Origin: Crenalkalicoccus roseus
GTDB taxonomy: Bacteria; Pseudomonadota; Alphaproteobacteria; Acetobacterales; Acetobacteraceae
Length of the DNA: 64,000 nt
Assembly: GCF_004761865.1 (NCBI RefSeq)
Contig: NZ_SJDM01000002.1
Location: 314,326-378,325, forward strand
Direction: 5' to 3'
Shown: positions 63,562 through 64,000 of the stretch, in pieces
Numbering within the stretch: position 1 is the first letter of the stretch
How the letters are laid out: each line of letters begins with the position of its first letter
The notes under the pieces: model-generated
What the model was told of the DNA's origin: nothing
Seen by the model: the letters and a program-made list of their open reading frames with translations, nothing else
Databases searched by the model: none
Translations under genes and position numbers: made by a program

Positions 63562-63905
63562 TTTTTGAGCGTCAGCCCGAGCCGGGTGAGCACCTTCCAC
63601 ATCACCTGATGGCTGACCCGCGCCCCATGCTCGGTCTCGGCCCAGGCCCGCAACTCGGCCACCGTCGCATCTGACGTGGCCCTCATGCGGAGTGCCGAAA
63701 GCATCGGTGCCAGCCGAAGCGGCACCTGGTTGCACTGGGGCCGTGCCTCGCGTTCACCCGTCTCGCGCAGCCGCACCCGCACCTTCACGACATAGGACGG
63801 ACTGACCGAGAGCCGCTCGGCCACCTCGCGGATCGGCTCGCCGTCTGCCGCCAGAACCCGATCCCGCAGGTCCTGCCCGTAGGCCTGCCCCCGACGCCAC
63901 GCCAT
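63522..63905 (-). CDS. IS630 transposase, first frame (DNA-binding part)
   Basis: This 127-residue first frame starts MAWRRGQAYGQDLRDRVLAA. It carries the helix-turn-helix (VAERLSVSPSYVVKVRVRLR) and a second winged segment (LRAWAETEHGARVSHQVMWK). It ends in a short out-of-frame tail after the slippage site. Without frameshifting it would make a truncated DNA-binding product, which in some IS630 elements acts as a regulator. Confidence 0.88.
   Translation of the reverse strand: MAWRRGQAYGQDLRDRVLAADGEPIREVAERLSVSPSYVVKVRVRLRETGEREARPQCNQVPLRLAPMLSALRMRATSDATVAELRAWAETEHGARVSHQVMWKVLTRLGLTLKKSGSARPSRTAPT
63560..63566 (-). other. A7 slippage site for -1 frameshift
   Basis: Seven A residues on the minus strand (CTCAAAAAAAGCGG) lie exactly where the two transposase frames must join. 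Frame A reads CTC-AAA-AAA, and a -1 slip continues AAG-CGG into frame B. Homopolymer slippage sites are usual in IS630-type transposases. Confidence 0.75.
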
Positions 63906-64000
63906 CGCAGCCTCCAGCCCAAGCTGGACACCTACGAATCACACCACGCCGCGCCGCAGCTAATCACAAGCCGATTCCAGCCAGAGCTACTCGGGCCTAG

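Larger units (their letters stand above)
62946..63999 (-). mobile_element. IS630-family insertion sequence
   Basis: This element of about 1.05 kb is bounded by CTAG at both ends (62945-62948 and 63997-64000), consistent with TA target duplication. The outer 23 bases read inwards from each side match at 15 of 23 positions by hand comparison, forming imperfect terminal repeats (CTAG[A/G]CC...CTG[A/G]CTG). It carries one transposase split in two frames by an A7 run. The right end coincides with the window edge, so its outer flank cannot be seen. Confidence 0.75.

Noticed and set aside
63522..63735. Transposase frameshift taken as a pseudogene
   Set aside because: The frame change is at an A7 run typical of programmed slippage in IS630-type elements, and both parts are otherwise intact.

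Overview
The window is very GC-rich and reads as chromosomal DNA of an alphaproteobacterium. A Roseomonas-like member of the Acetobacteraceae is my best guess. The evidence is the extreme third-position GC, a GapR nucleoid protein, a DUF1244 protein, two Bug/TctC binding proteins, a PutA without the DNA-binding domain plus its Lrp-type regulator, and an ArsR-methyltransferase fusion in front of metH. The taxon is inferred from gene content and was not tested. No rRNA, tRNA or CRISPR array was seen.

Layout. 1-12700: the tail of an RND pump, a membrane-anchored cytochrome c, a nitroreductase, msrA-msrB, a polar amino-acid binding protein, glcF, a YihY protein, a TPR protein, an acyltransferase, pyk with glycerate 2-kinase, a SnoaL-like protein, DUF1244 and gapR. 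12800-23300: aqpZ, then a vitamin-B12 theme. It holds B12-dependent metH behind an ArsR-methyltransferase, a CDF transporter, a TonB-like protein, a PduO-type adenosyltransferase, and a BtuB-like receptor read from a cobalamin riboswitch. 23300-38000: exoD, a CoA-transferase/crotonase pair, a 52-bp minisatellite in a divergent promoter region, a TctC protein, and an amino-acid catabolic block (DDAH-like hydrolase, rocD, Lrp regulator, putA). After these come tyrS, anmK, a second TctC protein and a dodecin-like protein.

37900-54200 is an efflux pump (MFP plus RND) and then a respiratory block. The operon actABCDEF (alternative complex III) faces a caa3-type oxidase operon: a ctaG-like gene, subunit II fused to cytochrome c, subunit I fused to III, a small membrane protein and a lipoprotein cytochrome c. 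Together they could carry electrons from quinol through cytochrome c to oxygen.

54250-61200 is a formate dehydrogenase operon. Its catalytic subunit is interrupted by an in-frame UGA at codon 200 that I read as selenocysteine, with a SECIS-like hairpin exactly where the E. coli fdhF element lies. The operon also has an iron-sulfur subunit, an NrfD-type membrane subunit, a formate/nitrite channel and two short unknown genes. The catalytic subunit has no visible Tat signal, so a cytoplasm-facing formate:quinone oxidoreductase is suggested.

61500-64000 holds an lldD-type gene whose last 26 codons lie in a copy of a structured repeat of about 104 bp. The other copy is at 13.6 kb. An IS630-type element with an A7 frameshift site follows, apparently inserted at the CTAG that ends the repeat.

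The most interesting signals are the selenocysteine formate dehydrogenase operon with its small genes, the minisatellite, the repeat pair tied to IS630, and the ACIII/caa3 convergent pair.
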